Shown here: positions 1-6,684 of the stretch, piece after piece | Layout of the letters: each line of letters begins with the position of its first letter | Position numbering within the stretch: the first letter of the stretch is position 1 | NCBI GenBank assembly: GCA_964481165.1 | Contig: CAYZYC010000117.1 | Span: 1-7,115, forward strand | DNA from: Zeimonas sp964481165 | GTDB taxonomy: Bacteria; Pseudomonadota; Gammaproteobacteria; Burkholderiales; Burkholderiaceae_E | Direction of reading: 5' to 3' | Length of the DNA stretch: 7,115 nt | Made by a program: the position numbers and the translations under genes | Notes under the pieces: generated by a model | Database searches by the model: none | The model's input: the letters and a program-made list of their open reading frames with translations, nothing else | What the model was told of the DNA's origin: nothing

Positions 1-3000
1 AGGTCGTGCATCGCGAGGTAGAAGCCCGAGCCGAGTTCCTCGAGCGCCTGGATCGCGTCGAGCCGCTTGCCGGCATCGCGCGTGATCGCGTCCTCGTCGG
101 GAATCAGCAGGTATGCGTAGGCCTGGTGGTGCGAGCGCCCGACGCGCCCGCGCAACTGGTGCAGCTGCGCGAGCCCGAAACGGTCGGCGCGATGGATCAC
201 GATCGTGTTCGCCGACGGCACGTCGATGCCGGTCTCGATGATCGTCGTGCACAGCAGGACGTTGAAGCGCTGCTGCAGGAAGTCGCGCATCACGCGCTCG
301 AGCTCGCGTTCGGGCATCTGCCCGTGCGCGACCGCGATGCGCGCTTCCGGGACGAGTTCGGCGAGGCGCGCGCGCCGGTTCTCGATCGTTTCGACTTCGT
401 TGTGCAGGAAGTACGCCTGTCCGCCGCGCTTGAGTTCGCGCAGCAGCGCTTCTCGAATCGTGCCGTCGCTTTCGCGGCGCACGAAGGTCTTGATCGCCAG
501 CCGCCGTTGCGGTGCGGTCGCGATCACCGAGAAGTCGCGGATTCCCTCGAGGCTCATCGCCAGCGTGCGCGGGATCGGCGTCGCGGTCAACGTCAGCACG
601 TCGACCTCGGCGCGCAGCGATTTCAGCGCCTCCTTCTGCCGCACGCCGAAACGGTGTTCCTCGTCGATGACGACGAGTCCCAGCCGCGAGAACGCGACGT
701 CCGGCGACAGCAGCTTGTGCGTTCCGATGACGATGTCGACCGTGCCTTGCGCGAGCGCTTCGATCGTGGCCTTCGCTTCCTTCGCCGAGCGGAAACGCGA
801 GAGCTGCGCGATCCGCACCGGAAACTCGGCGAAGCGGTCGCTGAAGGTGCGGAAGTGCTGTTCGGCGAGCAGTGTCGTCGGCGCCAGGACCGCGACCTGC
901 CTGCCGTCGGCCACCGCCACCCAGGCAGCACGCAGCGCGACCTCGGTCTTGCCGAATCCGACGTCGCCGCAGACGAGTCGATCCATCGGCTTGCCGTCGA
1001 CCATGTCTCCGATCACCGCCTGGATCGCCGACTGCTGGTCGGCAGTCTCCTCGAACGGGAATCCGTCGGCGAAGGCCTCGTAGTGGTTCGCCGCGAAGTC
1101 GAACGCGTGTCCGCTGCGCGCCGCGCGCCGCGCGTACAGGTTCAGCAGTTCGGCGGCCGCATCGCGCGCCCGGGATGCGGCGCGCCGGCGCGCCTTCTCC
1201 CACTGGCCCGAACCGAGCTGGTGCAGCGGCGCGTCCTCCGGCGCCGCGCCGCTGTAGCGGCCGATCACGTGCAGCTGCGCGACCGGCACGTACAGCGTCG
1301 CGTCACCGGCGTACTGCAGGTGCAGGAACTCGGTCGGTCCGTCGCCGAGATCCATCGTGCGCAGGCCTTCGTACCGGCCGATGCCGTGCTGGGCGTGCAC
1401 GACGGGATCGCCGGGCTGGAGCTCCGAGAGATCGCGGATGATCGAGTCGACGTCGGTCTGCGTCTCGCGCAGGCCGCGCCGCGTGCGCCGCACGGTCCCG
1501 GCGAACAGCTCCGCTTCGGTCACCACCGCGAATCCCGCCTGCGCGAGCGAGAAGCCGTCGTGCAACGGCCCGACCGCGATCGCCGCGCCGGCGTTGCCGC
1601 CGACGAAGGCGCTCCAGCCGTCGACGGCGGTCGACGCGTGGCCGTGTTCGGCGAGCAACTGCTCGAGCGTTTCGCGACGCCCCGGCGATTCGGCGACGAT
1701 CAGCGTGCGCTGGCCCGCCGTGCGCAGCAACGCGCCGATCCGCGCGACCGGGTCGCTCGAACGCCGGTCGATCGCCAGGTCGGGCAAGGCTTCGGCGAAG
1801 ACCCCCGCGCCGCGCGAAGGCGCCGTCTCTTCGTCGGAGGGCGAGGCGATCGACCAGCGTCCGAAATCCCGCGCCCGGGCGAACAGTTCCTCGCCGTCCA
1901 GGTACAGCTCGGACGGACGCAGCAGCGGCCGCTGCGGATCGTGCGACAGGAAGCGATGGCGCTCGCCGGTTTCCTGCGCGAAACGGCGCGCGGCGCCGTC
2001 GACGTCTCCGTGCGAGACGACGATCGCCGCGTCGGGCAGGTAGTCGAACAACGTCGCGGTGTGTTCGTGAAACAGCGGCAGCCAGTACTCGATGCCGGCC
2101 GGGGAGATCCCGTTGCCGACGTCGCGATAGATCGTGCTCGCCGACGGGTCGCCCTCGAATCGTTCGCGCCAGCGCCCGCGAAACGCGGTGCGCGCCGCTT
2201 CGTCGATCGGGAACTCGCGCCCGGGCAGCAGGCGAACGCGGTCGATCGGATACAGGCTGCGTTGCGTATCGGGATCGAAGGTGCGGATCGAGTCGATCTC
2301 GTCGCCGAACAGGTCGATCCGGTAGGGAAGCGCGGAGCCCATCGGGTACAGGTCGATCAATCCGCCGCGCACCGCGTATTCGCCGGGACGCACGACCTGC
2401 GTGACGTTCTCGTAGCCGGCCACCACGAGTTGGCGTCGCAGCCTCGCTTCGTCGAGACGTTGTCCCTTGTGGAAGAAGAACGTGTGCGACGCGAGGAACT
2501 GCGGCGGTGCCAGGCGTTGCAGCGCCGTGGTGATCGGTGCCAGCACGACGTCGCAATCGTGCTGCTGCAGCGCGTAGAGCGTCGACAGCCGTTCGGACAC
2601 GAGGTCCTGGTGCGGCGAGAACGCGTCGTAGGGCAGGGTTTCCCAGTCGGGCAGCAGCAGCACCCGCAGCGCGGGCGCGAACCATCGCATTTCGACGGCC
2701 AGGCGTGCGGCGTCGGTCGCGCGCGCGGTGACGATCGCCAGTGCGCGTCCCGAACGCGGTGTCGCGCCCGGCGTGCGCTGCGCCTCGGGCGCTCCGCCGG
2801 CCGAGCCGACGGCTGCGTCGCGCTCGCGTCGCGCGAGCGCGGCCAGCAGCAGCGCATCGCCCGAGCCGCGACAACGCGCGAGCGTGCGCACCTGCCCGGC
2901 GCGCGGGGCAGGGATCGAACGCAGCGTGTCGGCGTGTTCGCCGAGCGGATCGGTGTCGGGATCGGCCGGGAGGGGGCGTCCGGCGGAACGCTCGGCGGCG

Positions 3001-3083
3001 TGCGGCGCGCGCGACGCGTCCTGCGCGGAAGGCGCATGCGAGCCGTGCATGGGTTCGCGCCCCGCAACGGCGCCCGGCGTCAT
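1..3083 (-). CDS. mfd: Transcription-repair coupling factor Mfd, C-terminus cut off by window edge
   Basis: Mfd is a cytoplasmic DNA translocase that displaces RNA polymerase stalled at lesions and recruits UvrA for nucleotide excision repair. The reverse-strand frame reads without a stop for about 1027 codons. Seen in order: DWETLPYD near residue 146 and a UvrB-like region ending in GIEYW (W334); the RNA-polymerase-interacting domain starting near residue 553 (GDPVVHAQHGIGRYEG); Walker A GDVGFGKT at 706-713; APTTLLAEQH near 734-743; DEEH box at 807-810; ETGIDVP near 946; and QLRGRVGR near 975. The frame leaves the window within the GxGFxLAxHDL motif, so the end of the translocation module and the C-terminal domain are missing from view. 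The ATG at 3083 has a weak AGG upstream; an in-frame ATG at 3050 is the alternative. The N-terminus is about 70 residues longer than E. coli Mfd up to DWETLPYD, being Ala/Pro/Arg-rich with an apparent insertion near residues 85-110. It is transcribed divergently from ispD. The identity is very secure; the start is less so. Confidence 0.96.
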   Translation of the reverse strand, partial: MTPGAVAGREPMHGSHAPSAQDASRAPHAAERSAGRPLPADPDTDPLGEHADTLRSIPAPRAGQVRTLARCRGSGDALLLAALARRERDAAVGSAGGAPEAQRTPGATPRSGRALAIVTARATDAARLAVEMRWFAPALRVLLLPDWETLPYDAFSPHQDLVSERLSTLYALQQHDCDVVLAPITTALQRLAPPQFLASHTFFFHKGQRLDEARLRRQLVVAGYENVTQVVRPGEYAVRGGLIDLYPMGSALPYRIDLFGDEIDSIRTFDPDTQRSLYPIDRVRLLPGREFPIDEAARTAFRGRWRERFEGDPSASTIYRDVGNGISPAGIEYWLPLFHEHTATLFDYLPDAAIVVSHGDVDGAARRFAQETGERHRFLSHDPQRPLLRPSELYLDGEELFARARDFGRWSIASPSDEETAPSRGAGVFAEALPDLAIDRRSSDPVARIGALLRTAGQRTLIVAESPGRRETLEQLLAEHGHASTAVDGWSAFVGGNAGAAIAVGPLHDGFSLAQAGFAVVTEAELFAGTVRRTRRGLRETQTDVDSIIRDLSELQPGDPVVHAQHGIGRYEGLRTMDLGDGPTEFLHLQYAGDATLYVPVAQLHVIGRYSGAAPEDAPLHQLGSGQWEKARRRAASRARDAAAELLNLYARRAARSGHAFDFAANHYEAFADGFPFEETADQQSAIQAVIGDMVDGKPMDRLVCGDVGFGKTEVALRAAWVAVADGRQVAVLAPTTLLAEQHFRTFSDRFAEFPVRIAQLSRFRSAKEAKATIEALAQGTVDIVIGTHKLLSPDVAFSRLGLVVIDEEHRFGVRQKEALKSLRAEVDVLTLTATPIPRTLAMSLEGIRDFSVIATAPQRRLAIKTFVRRESDGTIREALLRELKRGGQAYFLHNEVETIENRRARLAELVPEARIAVAHGQMPERELERVMRDFLQQRFNVLLCTTIIETGIDVPSANTIVIHRADRFGLAQLHQLRGRVGRSHHQAYAYLLIPDEDAITRDAGKRLDAIQALEELGSGFYLAMHD

Positions 3084-3147
3084 CGAGGACCTGGTACGCA
3101 AGACTACAATTCTATCTTTTCGCTCATGACGGCACCGGAAGCACGCC
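3084..3147. promoter_or_regulatory. Divergent mfd / ispD intergenic region with overlapping -10-like elements
   Basis: This spacer contains a short AT-rich patch, in contrast to the GC-rich genes on both sides. On the plus strand TACAAT (3105-3110) matches the sigma70 -10 consensus at five of six bases and would start transcription about 30 bases before ispD. On the minus strand TAGAAT (3114-3109) also matches five of six and would start mfd transcription near 3102, about 20 bases before the ATG at 3083. The two elements share the central AATT, and the ten bases 3105-3114 are nearly self-complementary. I cannot find a convincing -35 hexamer for either direction. The promoter call is inference from sequence resemblance and gene orientation. 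Confidence 0.55.
3137..3141 (+). promoter_or_regulatory. Shine-Dalgarno-like site supporting the TTG start of ispD
   Basis: GGAAG lies six bases before the TTG at 3148. The reading frame has a stop at 3127-3129 and no ATG or GTG between that stop and the conserved VPAAGTGSR motif, so this site and the TTG are the only standard initiation signals available to ispD. The ATG at 3126 is in a different frame and cannot be the ispD start. Confidence 0.55.
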
Positions 3148-3849
3148 TTGGACGGGAATCCGGACGGCACACGATTCCTCGCGCTGGTTCCCGCGGCGGG
3201 AACCGGCTCGCGCGTCGGCGCCGCGTTGCCGAAGCAGTATCTGCCGCTGGGCCGGCAGACGATGCTCGAGCACAGCGTCGACGCGTTGCGCGCCGCGCCG
3301 TGGATCGATCGGGTGATCGTCGTCGTCGCGCCCGACGATTCGCGGGCGTCGACGCTGCTCGGGGCTCGAACGCGCGTCGAGGTGCTGCGCGAAGGCGGTG
3401 CGAGCCGCCGCGACACGGTGCTCGCCGGACTGCAATCGATGCGGCGCCAGGGCGCGCGCGCGCACGACTGGGTGCTGGTGCACGACGCGGCGCGTCCGGG
3501 GCTCAGCCTGGCGATGCTCGAGCGCCTGCGCAGCGAGCTGGCCGGTTCGCCGGCCGGCGGGCTGCTCGCGATGCCGGTCGGCGACACCGTCAAGCAGACC
3601 GCAGGCGACCGCAACTCGGTCGCCGCCACGCTCGATCGGGACCGGTTGTGGGTCGCGCAGACGCCGCAGATGTTCCGTCTCGGGTTGCTGCTCGAAGCGC
3701 TGTCCGCACACGCGGGCGTGACCGACGAGGCGGCGGCGATCGAGCGTGCGGGTCACGCGCCACGCCTGGTCGAAGGCGGACGGTCGAACTTCAAGGTGAC
3801 GACCGCCGAGGACGTGGCGTTGATGCGCAGCCTGCTACGTGAACGGTAA
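3148..3849 (+). CDS. ispD: 2-C-methyl-D-erythritol 4-phosphate cytidylyltransferase IspD
   Basis: IspD joins CTP and 2-C-methyl-D-erythritol 4-phosphate to give CDP-methylerythritol, the third step of the MEP isoprenoid pathway in the cytoplasm. The 233-residue protein is close to E. coli IspD (236). It has the nucleotide-binding signature VPAAGTGSRVG with R22 and the following PKQY with K29 (equivalents of E. coli R20 and K27), EHSVDAL, VHDAARP at residues 111-117, a DTVKQT segment, and SNFKVTTAED near the end with K216 (equivalent of E. coli K213). Initiation is at TTG, because an in-frame stop at 3127 precedes it and no other standard start exists before the signature. It ends seven bases before the ispF ATG, so the two are probably one transcript. 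The adjacent IspF catalyses a later step of the same pathway; IspE, which acts between them, is not in this window. Confidence 0.96.
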   Translation: MDGNPDGTRFLALVPAAGTGSRVGAALPKQYLPLGRQTMLEHSVDALRAAPWIDRVIVVVAPDDSRASTLLGARTRVEVLREGGASRRDTVLAGLQSMRRQGARAHDWVLVHDAARPGLSLAMLERLRSELAGSPAGGLLAMPVGDTVKQTAGDRNSVAATLDRDRLWVAQTPQMFRLGLLLEALSAHAGVTDEAAAIERAGHAPRLVEGGRSNFKVTTAEDVALMRSLLRER

Positions 3850-3856
3850 CCGCGCC

Positions 3857-4342
3857 ATGGACTTCCGCATCGGGCAGGGATACGACATCCACGCGCTGGT
3901 GCCCGGGCGCGCGTTGCGCATCGGCGGCGTCGAGATCGCGCATCCGCGCGGCGCGCTCGGCCACTCCGACGCCGACGTGCTGCTGCACGCGATCACCGAT
4001 GCGCTGCTCGGCGCTGCAGCGCTCGGGGATATCGGTCGGCATTTTCCTGACGACGATGAACGCTGGCGCGGCGCCGACAGCATGCAGCTGCTGCGCGCGG
4101 TCGCTGCGCTCGTTCGCGAGCACGGCTGGGACGTCGGAAACGTCGACTCGACGGTGATCGCGCAGGCGCCGCGACTCGCTCCGCACGTCGGGCAGATGGT
4201 GCGCCACGTCGCGGACGCGCTCGGCGTCGACGCGATGCGGGTGAGCGTCAAGGCGAAGACCGGCGAGCGCCTCGGTTTCGCCGGCCGCGGCGAGGGGATC
4301 GCCGCGCAGGCGGTCGTGCTCCTGTTTCGCCGCCCTGCATAG
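3857..4342 (+). CDS. ispF: 2-C-methyl-D-erythritol 2,4-cyclodiphosphate synthase IspF
   Basis: IspF cyclises CDP-methylerythritol 2-phosphate to methylerythritol 2,4-cyclodiphosphate with release of CMP, in the MEP pathway. From the ATG at 3857 the product is 161 residues (E. coli 159). Visible are the N-terminal FRIGQGYDIH with the Asp and His metal ligands; GHSDADVLLHAITDALLG with the third metal-binding His; GDIGRHFPDDD; GNVDSTVIAQAP; and the C-terminal ERLGFAGRGEGIAAQAV. A GTG at 3839 is in frame and would add six residues and overlap ispD by 11 bases. I prefer the ATG because IspF proteins normally start just before the RIG motif, although neither start has a clear Shine-Dalgarno. Translation is probably coupled to ispD, whose stop codon lies just upstream. 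IspF is a homotrimer with active sites at subunit interfaces. Confidence 0.96.
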   Translation: MDFRIGQGYDIHALVPGRALRIGGVEIAHPRGALGHSDADVLLHAITDALLGAAALGDIGRHFPDDDERWRGADSMQLLRAVAALVREHGWDVGNVDSTVIAQAPRLAPHVGQMVRHVADALGVDAMRVSVKAKTGERLGFAGRGEGIAAQAVVLLFRRPA

Positions 4343-4353
4343 GGAATTTTCCT

Positions 4354-4374
4354 GCGGAAGTGTTGCCACTTCGC
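4354..4374. promoter_or_regulatory. Short inverted repeat after ispF, overlapping the trpB2 -35 element
   Basis: GAAGTG (4357-4362) and CACTTC (4367-4372) form a perfect 6-bp stem with a TTGC loop. With one bulged G the stem extends by two more pairs. It starts 12 bases after the ispF stop, but no T-run follows, so it is not a standard intrinsic terminator. Because it includes the -35 hexamer of the next promoter it could be an operator, a 3'-end stabilising hairpin for ispDF, or chance. Confidence 0.35.
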
Positions 4375-4390
4375 GTGGGTCCGCTATGCT
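4363..4390 (+). promoter_or_regulatory. Sigma70-type promoter for trpB2
   Basis: TTGCCA (4363-4368, five of six consensus bases) is separated by 16 bases from TATGCT (4385-4390, four of six). Transcription would start near 4397, giving a leader of about 43 bases before the trpB2 ATG. The position in the ispF-trpB2 spacer and the strong Shine-Dalgarno downstream suggest that trpB2 is transcribed independently of ispDF. This is predicted from sequence resemblance only. Confidence 0.6.
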
Positions 4391-4398
4391 TGATCCTT

Positions 4399-4417
4399 GG
4401 ACGCCGAACCGGCGTTC
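4399..4417 (+). promoter_or_regulatory. Leader hairpin at the predicted 5' end of the trpB2 mRNA
   Basis: GGACGCC (4399-4405) pairs with GGCGTTC (4411-4417) through six Watson-Crick pairs and one G-U pair around a GAACC loop. It would sit almost exactly at the predicted transcript start and end 11 bases before the Shine-Dalgarno. Such 5' hairpins can protect mRNA from decay. I see no antiterminator, T-run, Trp-codon leader peptide or known riboswitch, so a regulatory role is speculative. Confidence 0.35.
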
Positions 4418-4428
4418 CATCCAATAAC

Positions 4429-4434
4429 AGGAGG
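4429..4434 (+). promoter_or_regulatory. Strong Shine-Dalgarno of trpB2
   Basis: AGGAGG, followed by two further purines, lies five bases before the ATG at 4440. It is by far the best ribosome-binding site in the window and fixes the trpB2 start, ruling out the in-register alternatives upstream. Confidence 0.85.
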
Positions 4435-4439
4435 AGTCG

Positions 4440-5810
4440 ATGGGGGCGCAAACCAAGTATCTGCTCGACGAAAGCCGGATCCCGAAGCGCTGGTACAACA
4501 TCCAGGCGGACCTGCCCAAGCCGATGGCGCCGGTCCTGCATCCGGGAACGATGCAGCCGATCGGGCCCGACGACCTTGCGCCGTTGTTCCCGATGGAGCT
4601 CATCCTGCAGGAGGTGAGCACCGACCGCGAGATCGACATTCCGGATCCGGTGCGCGACATCTACCGCCTGTGGCGCCCGAGCCCGCTGGTGCGCGCGCAT
4701 CGCCTCGAGAAGGCGCTCGATACGCCGGCGAAGATCTTCTACAAGTACGAGGGCGTGAGCCCCGCCGGCAGCCACAAGCCGAACACCGCGGTCGCGCAGG
4801 CGTTCTACAACCGCGAGGCGGGCATCACGCGGCTCTCGACGGAAACCGGCGCCGGGCAGTGGGGATCGTCGCTGGCCTTCGCCGGCGCGCTCTTCGGCAT
4901 CGACGTCACCGTGTTCCAGGTGCGCGTCTCGTACGACCAGAAGCCGTACCGGCGCGCGCTGATGGAAACCTACGGCGCGCGCTGCGTGGCGTCGCCGTCG
5001 AACGAAACCGACTACGGGCGGGCGGTGCTCAAGGAGCGCCCCGATCACCCGGGCAGCCTCGGCATCGCGATCTCCGAAGCGGTCGAGATCGCCGCGAAGA
5101 ACGACGACACCAAGTACGCGCTCGGCTCGGTGCTCAACCACGTGATGCTGCACCAGACCGTCGTCGGCCAGGAGGCGATCGAGCAGATGCAGATGGCCGA
5201 CGCGTGGCCCGACGTGCTCATCGGATGCACCGGCGGCGGATCGAACTTCGCCGGACTCGTGTTCCCGTTCATCGGGCAGGGCCTGCGTGGCGGGAAGAAA
5301 TCGCGCGTCGTCGCCGTCGAGCCGGCGGCGTGCCCGACGCTCACGCGCGGCAAGCTGGCGTACGACTTCGGCGACACCGGCCACATGACGCCGCTGGTGA
5401 AGATGCACACGCTCGGTTCCACGTTCACGCCGCCGGGCTTCCACGCGGGCGGGCTGCGCTATCACGGAATGGGACCGCTGATCTCGCACCTGCTCGACCT
5501 GAAGCTGATCGAGGCGGTCGCCTACCAGCAGACCGAGTGCTTCGCGGCCGGCGTGCAGTTCGCGCGCTCCGAGGGCATCGTTCCGGCGCCCGAAGCGAAC
5601 CACGCGGTCAAGGCGGCGATCGACGAGGCGCTGCGCTGCAAGCGGGAAGGCCGCTCCGAGACGATCCTGTTCAACCTCTCGGGCCACGGTCACTTCGACA
5701 TGGCCGCGTACATGGCCTACAGCGCGGGATCGCTGAGCGACCAGTCGTACGACGAGAAGGAACTGGCGATGGCGCTCGCCGGGTTGCCGAGCGTTCCCGA
5801 GCCGGCCTGA
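4440..5810 (+). CDS. trpB2: TrpB2-type tryptophan synthase beta subunit (PLP-dependent)
   Basis: The 456-residue product is the longer TrpB2 form of tryptophan synthase beta, which condenses indole with L-serine (or in some members O-phosphoserine) to tryptophan using pyridoxal phosphate. Seen: an N-terminal extension typical of TrpB2 (RIPKRWYNI, residues 13-21); RPSPLVRA; GSHKPNTA with the probable Schiff-base lysine K113; ETGAGQWG at 135-142 with the catalytic glutamate E135; the phosphate-binding glycine loop GCTGGGSN at 262-269; HAGGLRYHG at 335-343; and SGHGHFD at 414-420. Canonical TrpB1 is about 400 residues and carries GQHG in place of GQWG, so this is the paralogous class. No trpA or other trp gene lies beside it. 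TrpB2 generally lacks the surface needed for tight TrpA partnership, so indole salvage is a reasonable inferred role. It has its own promoter and Shine-Dalgarno. A different beta-replacement substrate cannot be excluded. Confidence 0.93.
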   Translation: MGAQTKYLLDESRIPKRWYNIQADLPKPMAPVLHPGTMQPIGPDDLAPLFPMELILQEVSTDREIDIPDPVRDIYRLWRPSPLVRAHRLEKALDTPAKIFYKYEGVSPAGSHKPNTAVAQAFYNREAGITRLSTETGAGQWGSSLAFAGALFGIDVTVFQVRVSYDQKPYRRALMETYGARCVASPSNETDYGRAVLKERPDHPGSLGIAISEAVEIAAKNDDTKYALGSVLNHVMLHQTVVGQEAIEQMQMADAWPDVLIGCTGGGSNFAGLVFPFIGQGLRGGKKSRVVAVEPAACPTLTRGKLAYDFGDTGHMTPLVKMHTLGSTFTPPGFHAGGLRYHGMGPLISHLLDLKLIEAVAYQQTECFAAGVQFARSEGIVPAPEANHAVKAAIDEALRCKREGRSETILFNLSGHGHFDMAAYMAYSAGSLSDQSYDEKELAMALAGLPSVPEPA

Positions 5811-5830
5811 GCCGGCCCGAGCCGCGCGAA
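5801..5830 (+). repeat. Tandem decamers over the trpB2 stop, able to form a GC hairpin
   Basis: Three consecutive ten-base units begin GCC: GCCGGCCTGA, GCCGGCCCGA and GCCGCGCGAA. The first two differ at one base and the third is degenerate. The TGA of the first unit is the trpB2 stop codon. Because GCCGGC is self-complementary, units one and two can form a 6-bp all-GC stem with a CTGA loop (5801-5816). This may be a small local duplication and may contribute to 3'-end formation. Confidence 0.45.
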
Positions 5831-5842
5831 ACGCAGGCACGC

Positions 5843-5878
5843 ACGATGCAGCGGGGTCCGAGGGCACCGCTGCATCGT
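5843..5878. terminator. 12-bp inverted repeat between trpB2 and the lipoate ligase gene (possible terminator without T-run)
   Basis: ACGATGCAGCGG (5843-5854) and CCGCTGCATCGT (5867-5878) are perfect reverse complements separated by 12 bases. The location, about 35 bases after the trpB2 stop, is right for a transcription end. Only two T residues end the right arm and GC-rich sequence follows, so an efficient Rho-independent terminator is doubtful. It could instead act with Rho, block 3' exonucleases, or be an operator. The right arm covers a possible TTG start at 5878, which argues that the next gene starts further downstream. Confidence 0.5.
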
Positions 5879-5898
5879 TGCGCGCGCCGGTGATCGAC

Positions 5899-6684
5899 AT
5901 GCCGTCGCGCGCGACGATCGAAGACGAGCACGCGTGGTGTGCTGCCGTGCTCGCGTCGACGGTGACGCGCCCGCATTGGCGCGTGTGGCTCTACGACGCG
6001 CCGCAGATCGTTCTCGGATGTTCGCAACGCAGGCTGCTCGCGGAAGTCGCCGCGCGGGCCGCTTCGATTCCGGTGTGCGTGCGCCCGTCCGGGGGCGGGG
6101 CGGTGCTGGCAGGGCCGTGGATGATCGGCGTGTCGGCGATCCTGCCCGTCGCGCACCCGTTGCTCGGCACGAGCCTCACCGACGGCTATCGCTGGCTCGG
6201 CGAACTGTTCGTGCGTGTGCTGGACGGTGCGGGCATCGCGACGCAGGCGCTGGATCCCGCGCGCCAGCCACTGCACGACGCGTCTGCAGACCCCGCCCCC
6301 GGGTGGGCGTGTTTCGGCGGACTGTCCGCCTGGGAAGTCGTCGATGCGCATCGACGCAAGCTCGTCGGGCTCGCGCAGCAGCGCCGGCGCACCGGTGTGC
6401 TGGTCACCGCCGGATTGCTGACGTCCCGTCCCGACTGGACGCTGCTGTGCGAAGCGATCCTCGGCGCGGGCGAAGGTGAAGGCATCGCGCGCGTTGCCGA
6501 CCCCGCGGGCGACGCCAGGTACCTGGCCGCGCGCACGGCGTCGTGCGACGAGCATGCCGGCGCCCGAACCGTCGACCGGCCGCAATGGGCCGCACGCGTC
6601 GATGCCGAACTCCAGCGCGTGCTCGCAACGCCTGCTGCGATCGATCCGCCGCGGCGCTCGAAGACGGGCACGCTGCAGCGTTGA
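5899..6684 (+). CDS. Lipoate-protein ligase A / LipM-like acyltransferase family protein
   Basis: The protein belongs by motif to the biotin/lipoate transferase fold (LplA, LipM, LipB), enzymes that attach lipoate or octanoate to a lysine of a carrier domain. From ATG 5899 it is 261 residues. Seen: VRPSGGGAV at 61-69 (lipoate-binding glycine loop), CFGGLSAWEVV at 138-148, and HRRKLVGLAQQRRRTG at 151-166 with K154 in the position of the conserved ligase lysine. The family's usual histidine-aspartate after SGGGAV is replaced here by L-A-G-P. The length is near LipM and well short of E. coli LplA (338), so the C-terminal accessory domain appears absent. C138 sits about where I recall the LipM catalytic cysteine, so octanoyl transfer is possible. 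The start is uncertain: GTG 5890 and TTG 5878 are in frame, none has a clear Shine-Dalgarno, and TTG 5878 lies in the preceding hairpin. No lipoyl-domain substrate gene is visible nearby. Confidence 0.8.
   Translation: MPSRATIEDEHAWCAAVLASTVTRPHWRVWLYDAPQIVLGCSQRRLLAEVAARAASIPVCVRPSGGGAVLAGPWMIGVSAILPVAHPLLGTSLTDGYRWLGELFVRVLDGAGIATQALDPARQPLHDASADPAPGWACFGGLSAWEVVDAHRRKLVGLAQQRRRTGVLVTAGLLTSRPDWTLLCEAILGAGEGEGIARVADPAGDARYLAARTASCDEHAGARTVDRPQWAARVDAELQRVLATPAAIDPPRRSKTGTLQR

Noticed and set aside
1303..3067. Minus-strand frames of 523 and 236 codons within mfd
   Set aside because: They are in other registers than the verified Mfd frame, which was checked at several conserved motifs, and encode Arg-rich low-complexity sequence.
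6..3842. A 1278-codon open frame on the plus strand across mfd and ispD
   Set aside because: It is antisense to mfd and then out of frame within ispD. The translation is Arg/Ala/Asp-rich with no recognisable domain, and the absence of stops follows from the high GC content and codon bias of the genes it overlaps.
4343..4372. Intrinsic terminator after ispF
   Set aside because: The T-rich stretch at 4347-4350 comes before, not after, the hairpin at 4357-4372, and no T-run follows the stem.
4248..5900. A 550-codon minus-strand open frame opposite ispF's end and trpB2
   Set aside because: Its product is a low-complexity Arg/Val/Leu mix with no known motif, lying opposite a convincingly conserved gene. 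It is a GC-driven shadow.
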